Origin: Devosia riboflavina
GTDB taxonomy: Bacteria; Pseudomonadota; Alphaproteobacteria; Rhizobiales; Devosiaceae
Assembly: GCF_000743575.1 (NCBI RefSeq)
Contig: NZ_JQGC01000024.1
Span: 1-60,064, forward strand
Reading direction: 5' to 3'
DNA: 60,064 bases
The notes beneath the pieces are model-generated. The model was not told the origin of the DNA. It searched no databases and saw only the letters and a list, made by a program, of their open reading frames with translations. This document shows, piece by piece, positions 38,827 through 48,119 of this stretch; the first letter of the stretch is position 1; each line of letters begins with the position of its first letter. The position numbers and the translations under genes were made by a program.

Positions 38827-39744
38827 TTATCCTGCGAGGCTCTCAATGTCCTGGCGCAACGCTGCGTGTTTTGCCGGATTGCTGGTCTTCAGCTTTTCCA
38901 GGTTTTGCAGCTTCCATTTCACGGCCGGAAGGTTCGCAGCTTGCGGCAATCCAATGCTGTCAAAATCAGGCTCGCCATCGTGCAGCGTGAGCAGGAATTT
39001 CATGGCAGGCTCGTCCAGCCGCCCAAGAATGTCGGCGAAGAATTTGGTGCGCGCCTCTTCCAGCTCGGCAACCGTCACGGGGTAGGCGGTCATGCCGTCA
39101 AATTCGGCGACGAAGCGTTCTTCCAGCGGTTGCGGCGTTGGCCGTATCAGCTCGTGCGGCGGCCTGCGCGAGCTCGCGACATAAATGAGGAAGGTGCGGA
39201 AGAGGTCGGTGGTGACGCCTTCGTTTTCGTAGAGCAGTTTGACGTCGAAAAGATCGCGTGGGTGCTGACGGTCGGTTGCCGCATGAAACTTGCCGCCAAA
39301 CAGATCCTCGAACGCAAGCACCGGCATTTCGGCAAAGCCGAAGCGTTCTTGCACGGCGTCGCTGACTGGCATCAGAACTGGCTTGTGTACGGTGCCGCGG
39401 GCAACGGGCGATGTCTCGATCTTTACCGTGGCGTCCTTCTGGCGGACCAGGATGCGCGTTTCGTTGTCTCCGCCGCCTGCGATGCGCTCCACTTTCGAGT
39501 CCGGCACCGCCTGGGAAATATCGGCTAAAATTATATCCAAAGTGGCATCGATGTTTGCAAGGCTTGTCGCGCGATCTTCGATCGGCAGATAGGTGAGATC
39601 GATGTCAACGGAAAGGCGGGGCATATCGCGGTAGAACAGATTAATGGCCGTTCCCCCTTTGAGGGCGAACACCTCCTGTTTTGCGATGGACGGCAGACAC
39701 GCAACGAGAAGCCGGACCTGATTTTCGTAGGCCTCATGCGCCAT
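38827..39744 (-). CDS. abiEii: AbiEii-type nucleotidyltransferase toxin
   Basis: 305 aa. The AbiEii/MNT core is visible: FALKGGTAINLFYRDMPRLS with VDIDLTYLP right after, then the basic FEDLFGGKFHA segment. AbiEii toxins add nucleotides to target tRNAs or other RNAs and halt growth. The gene overlaps its antitoxin by 11 bases. The closely packed pair is a type IV toxin-antitoxin and phage-exclusion module. Confidence 0.9.
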   Translation of the reverse strand: MAHEAYENQVRLLVACLPSIAKQEVFALKGGTAINLFYRDMPRLSVDIDLTYLPIEDRATSLANIDATLDIILADISQAVPDSKVERIAGGGDNETRILVRQKDATVKIETSPVARGTVHKPVLMPVSDAVQERFGFAEMPVLAFEDLFGGKFHAATDRQHPRDLFDVKLLYENEGVTTDLFRTFLIYVASSRRPPHELIRPTPQPLEERFVAEFDGMTAYPVTVAELEEARTKFFADILGRLDEPAMKFLLTLHDGEPDFDSIGLPQAANLPAVKWKLQNLEKLKTSNPAKHAALRQDIESLAG

Positions 39745-40573
39745 CTTGTTCTCCTGTGCTTATGAACTCCGCCGGCAGCGTTATGCGGTAGCGCTTGTGC
39801 AGCTTGCCGCCTTCCACGAGCATGCGGTCTCCGCTGCCGAGGTCGATGTCGCTCTCGTTGATGTATTTGCGCCAGGCATGGGCGTGGCGGTCCGCAAACA
39901 CGAAGAAGAGGCGCTTGGTCTTGATGCTGCGGCACATCTTCAAAAGCTGTGTCATCAGTTTGGGACGAATGTTGCCCATCGACTGGAACAGCACGTCGAG
40001 CTGGTGAAAGCTTTCCTGATTGGGCGTCTCGTCGATGGTTTCGAGCAGTGCGCGTTCTGGCGAAGACATACGCATGGGCCATTCCCATGGGCTCAATGGA
40101 AGGTCGGGGCCACCGGCCTCGAGGGAGAAGTCCTTGTTCTCGACGCCCGTTTCCAAATCCTGAAAGAGGGAGCCCTGCCGCCAAAAGACCACGTCGTTCA
40201 GCTCTAGCTTGGGAAGCCACTTCGGGGCTTCACCATGCACATAGAGTCTGCGGGGACCCGACATGCGCAAATAGTGCGTGAAGCCGTGCAGCTCCATCGC
40301 AGTCGTTGCCGCGACATGGAATTTGTAATGCATGATCCACTGTGCGGAGAGGACGGGTATCTTCCAGTCGCGCGCAGCGCTTTCGCTGCTGCCATCTGTG
40401 AAAGGGCGCCGATACAGGCCCTGTAGTGGCCTCTCGAGCCAGCCAGCTTCCAGATAGGACTGAGCGAGTTGCCTGTAGATGCCGTGCGCTTCCAGCCAGC
40501 GTGAATCCATGAGGAAGCCCGGCGGTATGATCTGCAGTAGGTTCTTTAGCTTGCTGCCGGTTTGTCCAGTCAT
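39734..40573 (-). CDS. abiEi: AbiEi-family antitoxin/repressor
   Basis: 279 aa. The N-terminal winged-helix part (SRWLEAHGIYRQLAQSYLEA, then GWLERPLQGLYRRP) and the later AbiEi_3-like domain (SSPERALLETIDETP) match the family. AbiEi represses its own operon and neutralises the toxin without binding it. The ATG at 40573 coincides with the predicted transcription start; TTG at 40582 is an alternative. Confidence 0.88.
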   Translation of the reverse strand: MTGQTGSKLKNLLQIIPPGFLMDSRWLEAHGIYRQLAQSYLEAGWLERPLQGLYRRPFTDGSSESAARDWKIPVLSAQWIMHYKFHVAATTAMELHGFTHYLRMSGPRRLYVHGEAPKWLPKLELNDVVFWRQGSLFQDLETGVENKDFSLEAGGPDLPLSPWEWPMRMSSPERALLETIDETPNQESFHQLDVLFQSMGNIRPKLMTQLLKMCRSIKTKRLFFVFADRHAHAWRKYINESDIDLGSGDRMLVEGGKLHKRYRITLPAEFISTGEQDGA

Positions 40574-40580
40574 GCTTGAC

Positions 40581-40620
40581 AATATAGCACATTTTTAAAG
40601 TGGACGCAAAGGTGCGCTTT
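40581..40620 (-). promoter_or_regulatory. abiE promoter with imperfect palindrome
   Basis: On the minus strand a -35 TTGCGT (40609-40604) and a -10 TATATT (40586-40581) are 17 bp apart. AAAGTGGACGC and GGTGCGCTTT form a partly symmetric site across 40597-40620. AbiEi proteins bind inverted repeats at their own promoter, so this is the likely operator. Confidence 0.55.
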
Positions 40621-40898
40621 ATCTGTATCTAAAAATGTAAAGTCTGACTGGACATAAGATCGTACATTCAAAGTGACTTATATGGCCCTTGATCGCACTC
40701 TACGCCGCTAGGCTCCTCGCGTTGCCAAGCTTTGCCGAGCCTCGGTCTCGGCCCATACGGGTAACGATCGCGGGGGAACATATGGGGCCTGGCCTAAGCC
40801 ACGCAATTCGTGAGGGGGCGCCGTATCCGGCGCGTGAACCCCATTTCGTCCAGCTTATGTCGACGTCGAAGGCTTGCCCAATAGCCTTCAGTCCTTCC

Positions 40899-40950
40899 GG
40901 CCCGCTCCATTCGGCGCTACGCGCCTCCCGTGTTGTCGGACCCGCTTCGC
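40899..40950 (+). ncRNA. Conserved leader RNA motif, copy 2
   Basis: GGCCCGCTCCATTC, hairpin GGCGC-TAC-GCGCC, TCCCGTGTT, then after 5 bases ACCCGCTTCGC. It is the partner of 21236-21289. It lies in the 530-bp gene-free stretch (40574-41107) before the parB-like gene; the rest of that stretch has the abiE promoter and no convincing gene. Confidence 0.6.
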
Positions 40951-41107
40951 GGCCGCAATGGCGGTGAAGCTTTGGAGCCTTCTCCTTACGACCCAATCGT
41001 CCTGCCGCGCGAAGAGCGCGCGGCTGAAGAAGGACGCTCGGCGCTGGCCAAGGGTTCATGCGCGGCAAGAGGTGCTGCGCACCAAAACCCAAAGAAAGGC
41101 TACCACC

Positions 41108-42790
41108 ATGAAACTAACCCATCTCAACCTGAACCAGTTGAAACCATCCCCGCTCAATGTCCGAAAATCCGGAATCGGCAACATCGAAGACCTGATCGCC
41201 AGCATCAGGGCGCTCGGCGTGATACAGCCATTGCTGGTGCGCGAAAAGGAGGGGGTGTTCGAAGTAATCGCGGGGCAGCGCCGTCTTGCCGCCCTCGCCA
41301 AGCTTTCGGATGAAGGACTGACTGAGCCCGTGCCTTGTGCCGTGCTCGAAGACGGGGATGATGCCATCGCCATCGAGGCCTCCTTGGCAGAAAACATCCA
41401 GCGTCTGCCGATGGACGAGCTTGACCAATATGCGGCGTTCTCGGATTTGCGTGAGAAGGGCAGGACCGTTGAGGACATCGCGGCGCATTTCGGGGTCACG
41501 GAAAGGCTGGTGAGACAGCGTCTCGCCCTCGCCAACCTTAATGGCGGCATCCTGAAACTCTACCGCGAGGACAAGGTGAATGCCGAGACGATGAGGACGC
41601 TCACCCTTGCCAGCAAGGCGCAGCAGAAGGCTTGGCTCAAGCGCTACCGCGATCCGGCGGACTATGCGCCCATCGGGCGGCAGCTCAAATTGTGGTTGCT
41701 CGGCGGGGCCCAGATCAGCACCAGCGCGGCCCTCTTCGATGTCGCCACCTACAAGGGCGCGATCATCACTGACCTCTTCGGTGAGGACAGCTTCTTTGCC
41801 GATGCGTCAGGCTTCTGGTCACTGCAGAACGAACAGATCGCAGCCCGCGTCGAAGCCTACCAAAGCGCGGGCTGGGGCGAGGTAGTGGTGCTCGATCCCG
41901 CAAGCCACTGGCCGGAATACGAGTACCGCAAGGTGCCCAAGAAGAAGGGAGGCCGCGTCTATGTCGCTATCACCCAAGGCGGCGAGGTCGAGTTCCATGA
42001 AGGCTACCTTCCGGAAAAAGAGCTTCGCGCAAAAGAGGCCCGCGAGAAAGCCAAGGCGGAGCCGAAAGTGCCAAGCGTAAAGGCTGCCTTCACGAACGCT
42101 GCGTCCAACTACATGAACCTACATCGCCACGCCGCCGTGCAGGACAAGCTGGTGCACAATGAAGGCATTGCGCTGAGATTGGTCACTGCGCACATGATCG
42201 GCCGTTCGCGTCTTTGGAATTTGCGGATCGAAACGGGCCGCGCCGACAAACCCGAAACAGCTAAAAGCGTCGAGTCTTCCGTGTCGCGGGCAGGGTTTGA
42301 GACGTCAAAAGCCGAAGCCATGGACCTGCTAGGCGCCGATGAAGAAGAGCGCCCTGACCATCTGGTCGATCATTCGTGGATGGGCAAAAGTGTGGACGAC
42401 GTCTTTGCCAAGCTTTGCACGTTGCCGGATGGGCAAGTCCTGAAACTGATGGCGGTCGCCATGGCCGAGACGCTTGAGCAGGGAACTGACCTGATCGGCA
42501 CGCTGGGCCTTATGATGAAGATCGACATGGCGGAGCGCTGGTCTTGCGATGATACCTTCGTGGACCTCATCACGAGCAAGGCGACACTTCTCTCCATGCT
42601 GGAGGATATTGGTGGACCCGAGGTTGCCAATGCCCACAGGGACAGCAAGGGGCAGGTGCTGCGCTCGTTGATCCGCCAGTTTGCCAGCGGCGAGGGCCGT
42701 GAGAAAGTAGACGGATGGGTGCCACCTGCCTTGCGGTTTGAGGAGAAGCCGCAGGTGGTCAGTGGCGGCGAAGACCGCGCAGCGGCCTAG
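41108..42790 (+). CDS. ParB/Spo0J-family protein
   Basis: 560 aa. The N-terminal ParB nuclease/CTPase-like domain has IRALGVIQPLLV, VIAGQRRLAAL and EASLAENIQR. An HTH follows (VEDIAAHFGVTERLVRQRLALA). The 300-residue C-terminal region is typical of the long plasmid ParB-like proteins of alphaproteobacteria. No ParA partner is present, so regulation or element upkeep is more likely than true partition. ATG 41108 with AAAGAAAGG upstream. It follows copy 2 of the leader motif and ends at a strong terminator. Confidence 0.85.
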   Translation: MKLTHLNLNQLKPSPLNVRKSGIGNIEDLIASIRALGVIQPLLVREKEGVFEVIAGQRRLAALAKLSDEGLTEPVPCAVLEDGDDAIAIEASLAENIQRLPMDELDQYAAFSDLREKGRTVEDIAAHFGVTERLVRQRLALANLNGGILKLYREDKVNAETMRTLTLASKAQQKAWLKRYRDPADYAPIGRQLKLWLLGGAQISTSAALFDVATYKGAIITDLFGEDSFFADASGFWSLQNEQIAARVEAYQSAGWGEVVVLDPASHWPEYEYRKVPKKKGGRVYVAITQGGEVEFHEGYLPEKELRAKEAREKAKAEPKVPSVKAAFTNAASNYMNLHRHAAVQDKLVHNEGIALRLVTAHMIGRSRLWNLRIETGRADKPETAKSVESSVSRAGFETSKAEAMDLLGADEEERPDHLVDHSWMGKSVDDVFAKLCTLPDGQVLKLMAVAMAETLEQGTDLIGTLGLMMKIDMAERWSCDDTFVDLITSKATLLSMLEDIGGPEVANAHRDSKGQVLRSLIRQFASGEGREKVDGWVPPALRFEEKPQVVSGGEDRAAA

Positions 42791-42800
42791 AGACCCTTAA

Positions 42801-45800
42801 CTAACCGGACGGCTTGCCGTCCGGTTTTTTCGTTCGGGCAGTACGTTTCGCTGGCGCGGCCGCAGTGGTCTTGACCGGTGACTTTTTGCGCGGTTTTCGG
42901 ACGGTTTTGGGCTTGGCAGGTTTCGGCTCGGGTTGCGGGCGAAACAGATCGAGGACCACCACATCGATCGACTTCTTCAGATCATCCGGCATTTGTTTGA
43001 GAATTGCCTCCCGTAGTTCAGAGGCACTCGTGATTGTTGCGTCCACCTTCCCCGCAACCGTTTCGCCGTTGCCAAACCAGAAGACCAAATAGATGCCTTG
43101 GCCTGACGCATTGGGGTGGATGGAATAGCGCTCATTCAACTGCGCTGCCGCCGCCGTGAAAAGCTCGGCGTGCCACTGTCCCTTCGCCTCCACGACGAGA
43201 AGGGGATTGGTGCCGGACACCGAGGCGGTGGCCGTAAAGTCCGCCCTGTTGCCCTCCGCCATGTGCTGTTCGATCACAACCGGAATTCCGAGCGCCGTCA
43301 GGCGGGCCCGCACCATGTCAACGACCCGGTTACGCGCCGTGTTTTCGTTTACGCGTCTTCCGCCATCGTAAAAGGTGTCCAGCGGATCAGTGTCGAGGCC
43401 CTTAAGATCGACCTGAACGCCCTCTAGTACTTCCACCATGAGCGCACGAAGGTCTTCGACGCTGGCCACGGCATTGCTGTCCAGCAGTTGAGAAATGCTG
43501 TCAATTGTGGGTGGTCGGAAGTCAGCAAGGGCTGCTTCGCGCATCGCATCAGCGCGCAGGGTCAACAAGACCGGCTCGTAATCTTCAAATCGCTTGTCTT
43601 CGATAAGTCGATTGAGAACGGGAAGCTTTCTGGCTGGTATGTCAGAGGCGATGCGCCAAACAACGTCACGCAGAAACCGATATGCAGCTTCGTTGTCCGG
43701 GTCGCCGGAGCCGTAGCTGCTGGGCAGGTAGACCTTGGGCCAGGATTCTACAAAAGCGTCCAGTATGCTGAAGATTGCTTCGGCGGAGAGCGGAGGTAGG
43801 TGGTCACTTTCGTGCCGACCAAACCGACCGGCACGGTCGGCAATGGCGAGGATCGACTTGGGGTCCTGCCGCAAATCGGCCAGGGCTTGGCCGCTTCGAC
43901 TAGTGGAGAAGAAAAACGCATTATGAGCCCAAAAACGGTGACGATGCTCAGCGATCTGCTGCTCAGGGCTATTCGCGCCAAGCATCGGGAGCGGTTCGTC
44001 GAAACCCTTATCGATCAGCGCCTCAAGCTGTTTTCGGTCGCCATGCTTTGCGGCCATTGCGAACAGGCTGTGTTGAGCACTGACCGGCATGTCCGGATAG
44101 CGTTGCAGCCACTCGAGGGGCATTGTGTCACGCAGGCCATGGAAGATTTCCTTGCGCTCTAACCACTCAACGTTTGTCGGCGTGTCATTCTTTGCCGCGA
44201 GTGGAGGCTCAATATAGGCGCGCGCAAACTCCAGCACCGAGCCGGCTTCCGAGAACACCAAGCGATTAAGCTCGGCCTCTATGGCGTGGAGCTCCTCTTC
44301 GCTTTCGATTGCGGGATAGGAGGCGACTTCGGTCACGGCAGCGCGAAGTATCTCCGGGGCAAGCTCATCAAGCGGTTCATTGGCGCGGAAGCGGATCAGA
44401 CAGTGTGCGAAAAGCACTTCTGCAATGTTGGCCCCTTTTCGCTGCGAAAGTTCCCCAAGGGTTGGAACGTGCGGTGTCAGGAACGGGATGCAATTGCGCA
44501 ATGCTAGCAGCGGCGTATCGCCGTGGTCTGGATCTATGAGCTTTTCGGGTTCGAAGAGATATTGGTTTGCAAACTCGGCGAGCCATCCCCAATGCTCCCC
44601 GGCCTCGATTTGCGCCCGGTTCGCGACAAGATGTGCCCGGTTGTGTTCAATGGCCTCCGCCTCGCGGCGCTCGAAACGCTTTCGCCGCGACCGGAACTTA
44701 AAGCGCCGTTCGTCGTCGTTTCGCTTGGCCGACCTGTCGAACTTGGCCCAGACTTGCATGAAACGTGCATCGCCTTTGGCTTGAGCCCTCATGAGAGTGC
44801 GGAGCGGATTTGCCCGGCTTTGCTCGTCATGAATGTTGTGCCGTACCCAGAGGGCAGACCACACATCAAGCAATCCCTGATCAAAGGCATATGTCGCAAG
44901 CGAAGTCAGGTCGGTTGCGTGGAATCGGATGCCAGAATGCAGGTCTGCGTGAAAGAAACGACCGACAGTCTCATTCGCCTGCTCGCCAACTAGTCCGGTG
45001 ACAGCCAGCCTCTGTATCGCTTGGCGCAAATCCGGGTTCTCGTTGAAAAATTTAACCGCCGGACTATCGTCATGAGAGCGGTGATCGTGAAAGACGAGAG
45101 CGCGCGTCCATTGCCACACCTGCGCGGCACCCAGATCGCCCGCCTCCGGCAGGTGATGATCGAGAAGATGCCCGACTATTTTGCTTACCCCGGGGCGGCA
45201 GATGCATTGAAACTCATATTTTGGATTGCAACTGCACACTAGGCCGGTTGTCAGTTGGTCGAGGGCATGAGCTGTGATTTGCTGATCCAGCGAGTCGACC
45301 ATCATCTTGATGAAGTAACGAGAGTCCCGATTTCGGTCGCGTGCGCCGTCCTTCTTCGGATATAGCTCCGATAGTTTGCGGAGCAGATCGACAACGTGAG
45401 AAAGCTCAAACCTGTCTGAGCCGAATATGCGAACTGCAGTCGCCGCTAATTCGAGCGCGACCCGCGACCCCTCCAATAGAAGCCCGGGAATATCTGGGCG
45501 CGGATCATACTGTGTGTCTTCTAAAAGCAGGGAATATGCTGCCTTGCGAACATCGCGCCTCGCGGCATTGTCCACGGCAAGGGTTCGCAGTTCGTCCGCA
45601 AACTGCCCGGCTGCATGAGAAGATGACAAAAGCTCCAAAATGAGGTCGCGAAGCGCATTCTCGACCGGTGCTGGGGTCAACAGGGCAGCAACATCGTCCT
45701 TTATGTCGGCGGTGAAAAACGTACCAACGTTGAATTGCCGCCAAGCATCGCTGCGCCGGAAAAGCGGGTTGGTTTCTGCGAGCCCGCTCAGCGTCCTCAG

Positions 45801-46961
45801 CAACGTCTTTTTCGAACCTGTCGAGAATTCGGACGGATCACCGTTCGCGACAACAGCGTAGGGATCTAGCTCGATCAACTGGCGTTGTGTCGACCCTTGT
45901 GCAAGGGCCGCCATCCAGCCAAGCATACCTCTCAATTCGGTTCGGACCGTCCCCTTGGGCGCGATGATCGCCAGAACCCGCGCCAGACTCAACCGGTCGG
46001 CGGGGTCGTCTATCCGGCCAACAAGATACCTGGCGGCGCAGTACTCCGCGACGATGCGATGGGTCGGTTCGTGTAATCCCGGACCGGACGAAGGTTTTAG
46101 AAGGCGGGTATCGGAAAGGTAGTGCGCGCTCTGGGGGTTGTCTGCGACGAGCGATCGAAGGTACGGATATTCGCTCGAAGGAGGGCCTTCACTGGCGCTG
46201 ACACCAGTGCTTCCCGAGAGCATTAGCTTGGCAAACACCTCGCACGCCATTTCGACGATTTGAGCATCGGGCGGGCGGGTCGGACGTCTTAAAAGCGGAT
46301 TCGCTTCGTGGGCCAATCGGCGCACGGCGTCGAGATAGATTGCCTTCTTCGATACGAAGTGTCGGCCGCTCCCGATATAGGCCTCACCGAACAGCAAGAG
46401 AAACTGCGGGTTTCCAAGAAGGGCATCCAGCTCGAACCGCACGCACTCAGTTGCGAATGCATCGAAGCTTTCTGAGGGAAAGCTTGCAGCGAAAAGCTGT
46501 CGCTGCTCCGACTGGGTGAATGCCTTCAGTTGCACGACAATGGGATCAACCGCAAAATTGTCTTTCACGTGCTGGGTTTCGGCAGCATCCCACTCGCTGG
46601 AGCGGCCCGCGAAGATAACCGTGCTTGCGCCAAGTTCGCTGGCTTTTACGATGATGCCTTCAACGCCCAAAGGATCTACACGCGCGACTTCATCCATCGC
46701 GTCGATCACGAGGGCCTGGATGGGCGCCCCAAGTGTCCTGTTGCGAAAGACGCTCGCCCTGACGGGCGTGACGGTTAGTAGCTGGCCGAGTTGCGCAAGA
46801 AGCGCGGTTTTTCCTGCGCCGGGTTCCGCAAGGACAACGAACAGCGAGCCCGTGCGGAGTAGCTGCTCCTCACTATAGCTTCGATCGCCAACAACCAGCT
46901 CTCTGGGGATGTATAAGTCGCTCACAGAAGGAGCGTAGCGATTTTTCAGTGCATCTGCCAC
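42801..46961 (-). CDS. Large NACHT/STAND-like protein with C-terminal PD-(D/E)XK nuclease
   Basis: 1386 aa. ATPase at the very N-terminus: Walker A AEPGAGKT (45-52), Walker B ALVIDAMDEV (83-92). Next come about 1000 residues of helical repeats. The C-terminus has a nuclease-like core: NRADFTA with Asp1241 and LLVVEAKGQWH with Glu1258 and Lys1260. A Lys/Pro-rich tail of about 45 residues (PKTVRKPRKKSPVKT and more) could hold DNA. The order (ATPase first, nuclease last) is the reverse of the classical Avs plan. It is read divergently from a CoiA-like nuclease. Defence is inferred from architecture and company. Confidence 0.72.
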   Translation of the reverse strand: MADALKNRYAPSVSDLYIPRELVVGDRSYSEEQLLRTGSLFVVLAEPGAGKTALLAQLGQLLTVTPVRASVFRNRTLGAPIQALVIDAMDEVARVDPLGVEGIIVKASELGASTVIFAGRSSEWDAAETQHVKDNFAVDPIVVQLKAFTQSEQRQLFAASFPSESFDAFATECVRFELDALLGNPQFLLLFGEAYIGSGRHFVSKKAIYLDAVRRLAHEANPLLRRPTRPPDAQIVEMACEVFAKLMLSGSTGVSASEGPPSSEYPYLRSLVADNPQSAHYLSDTRLLKPSSGPGLHEPTHRIVAEYCAARYLVGRIDDPADRLSLARVLAIIAPKGTVRTELRGMLGWMAALAQGSTQRQLIELDPYAVVANGDPSEFSTGSKKTLLRTLSGLAETNPLFRRSDAWRQFNVGTFFTADIKDDVAALLTPAPVENALRDLILELLSSSHAAGQFADELRTLAVDNAARRDVRKAAYSLLLEDTQYDPRPDIPGLLLEGSRVALELAATAVRIFGSDRFELSHVVDLLRKLSELYPKKDGARDRNRDSRYFIKMMVDSLDQQITAHALDQLTTGLVCSCNPKYEFQCICRPGVSKIVGHLLDHHLPEAGDLGAAQVWQWTRALVFHDHRSHDDSPAVKFFNENPDLRQAIQRLAVTGLVGEQANETVGRFFHADLHSGIRFHATDLTSLATYAFDQGLLDVWSALWVRHNIHDEQSRANPLRTLMRAQAKGDARFMQVWAKFDRSAKRNDDERRFKFRSRRKRFERREAEAIEHNRAHLVANRAQIEAGEHWGWLAEFANQYLFEPEKLIDPDHGDTPLLALRNCIPFLTPHVPTLGELSQRKGANIAEVLFAHCLIRFRANEPLDELAPEILRAAVTEVASYPAIESEEELHAIEAELNRLVFSEAGSVLEFARAYIEPPLAAKNDTPTNVEWLERKEIFHGLRDTMPLEWLQRYPDMPVSAQHSLFAMAAKHGDRKQLEALIDKGFDEPLPMLGANSPEQQIAEHRHRFWAHNAFFFSTSRSGQALADLRQDPKSILAIADRAGRFGRHESDHLPPLSAEAIFSILDAFVESWPKVYLPSSYGSGDPDNEAAYRFLRDVVWRIASDIPARKLPVLNRLIEDKRFEDYEPVLLTLRADAMREAALADFRPPTIDSISQLLDSNAVASVEDLRALMVEVLEGVQVDLKGLDTDPLDTFYDGGRRVNENTARNRVVDMVRARLTALGIPVVIEQHMAEGNRADFTATASVSGTNPLLVVEAKGQWHAELFTAAAAQLNERYSIHPNASGQGIYLVFWFGNGETVAGKVDATITSASELREAILKQMPDDLKKSIDVVVLDLFRPQPEPKPAKPKTVRKPRKKSPVKTTAAAPAKRTARTKKPDGKPSG
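42803..42830. terminator. Bidirectional terminator
   Basis: AACCGGACGGC-TT-GCCGTCCGGTT followed by TTTT, shared by the convergent parB-like and STAND genes; it lies in the last codons of the latter. Confidence 0.88.
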
Positions 46962-47112
46962 TACTTGGACGGCGGTATCAACGAGTTACTTTGCTGGTGA
47001 TGATTACGAAACTGCGCGAAAACCGCCCTACTTTTTGCTGCAGTGCGAGACTGACTACTTGATTGAAATGCCGATTCAGCATGAAATGTATGGGGCGCCT
47101 TTAAGAAGCGCA

Positions 47113-47149
47113 GGGTCGAGGAGACCCAAATAACCGGCGGGAAACGCCG
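47113..47149 (+). promoter_or_regulatory. Twin hairpins in the leader of the CoiA-like gene
   Basis: GGGTC-GAGGA-GACCC (47113-47127) and CGGCG-GGAAA-CGCCG (47135-47149), 7 bp apart, both 5-bp stems with 5-base purine loops containing GGA. They lie in the 293-bp space between the divergent STAND and CoiA-like genes. A protein-binding leader is possible. Confidence 0.4.
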
Positions 47150-47254
47150 AAGAGAATGAGAACGGCCCCGGACCTAACCGAGGTAGCTGCCAACCAACTC
47201 CCAATGACAACAACAACGCGCCTTCGCGCGCGGCTAAACACGCATGGAGAAAAA

Positions 47255-48049
47255 ATGCATATAGCTCTGGTTAACGGCGTCCGCACGCCTCCATCCCCTG
47301 GTCTCAGAGGTCATTGTCCTGTCTGCGAAAACGAGACCATTGCCAAATGCGGTGAGCAGCGGATTTGGCATTGGGCCCACCGTGGAAAGCTCCACTGCGA
47401 TCCCTGGTGGGAGCGAGAGACCACATGGCATCGCCACTGGAAGAACCTGTTTCCAGAGGCATGGCAAGAACAGCTTTCCCGAGACCCTTCAGGCCAAAAG
47501 CATATCGCCGACGTCCGCACGCCCTTCGGCACGGTGCTGGAATTCCAGTATTCAGCTATTGCCCCGGAAGAGCGGCGGATTCGTGAAGGCTTCTATGGCA
47601 ACCTCCTTTGGATCGTCAGTGGCGCTCGCCTAAAAACCGACTTTCCCCGCTTTGAGGCTGCGTTGAAGCGGTTTACTCCATCGCCCTATAAGGACGTCTC
47701 TATACTCCGATTTCCTGAAGAGTACTTTCGCAAGGCTTGGCTTGATAGCTCTGTGCCGGTCATTTTCGATTTTCGGGGTGTTGACGCAATTCTACCCGCA
47801 TCGAAGACGAAGGAGCTGATTTGGTGCCTTCTGCCAAGGCAATTTCAGCGCCACGTGGCCGTCGCCGCAATTACACGTTCGTATTTTGTGGAGGCGATAA
47901 CCAGCGGACACTCGTTAATGGATCATCTCGAAATTCTCGAAAGGTGCGAAGCTTTGGTGCGAAAGCAGCGCCAGCGAGACGAGGCAGACTGGAATGCTCG
48001 CTTCATTGCGTCCGTGAGAGGAAAGCGGGGGTACTATGGCCGCGGCTAG
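47255..48049 (+). CDS. CoiA-like nuclease-family protein
   Basis: 264 aa from ATG 47255 (GGAGA just upstream); the frame is open back to 47156. The N-terminal zinc finger has CPVC (Cys21, Cys24) and IWHWAH. The PD-(D/E)XK-type core follows: HIADV with Asp86 and VLEFQYS with Glu96 and Gln98, the E-x-Q form seen in CoiA. CoiA relatives act in competence in Gram-positives, but in mobile elements similar proteins are probably defence or DNA-processing nucleases. It is divergent from the large STAND gene. Confidence 0.72.
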   Translation: MHIALVNGVRTPPSPGLRGHCPVCENETIAKCGEQRIWHWAHRGKLHCDPWWERETTWHRHWKNLFPEAWQEQLSRDPSGQKHIADVRTPFGTVLEFQYSAIAPEERRIREGFYGNLLWIVSGARLKTDFPRFEAALKRFTPSPYKDVSILRFPEEYFRKAWLDSSVPVIFDFRGVDAILPASKTKELIWCLLPRQFQRHVAVAAITRSYFVEAITSGHSLMDHLEILERCEALVRKQRQRDEADWNARFIASVRGKRGYYGRG

Positions 48050-48119
48050 TGCGTGGCCGACAGTACGTGCCTTAGGGACGAGGCAGCCTCCTACCTGAGC
48101 TACATTCGCCCCGTATGGT

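Noticed and set aside
41108..42790. Complete parAB partition locus
   Set aside because: No ParA-type ATPase gene next to the parB-like gene.
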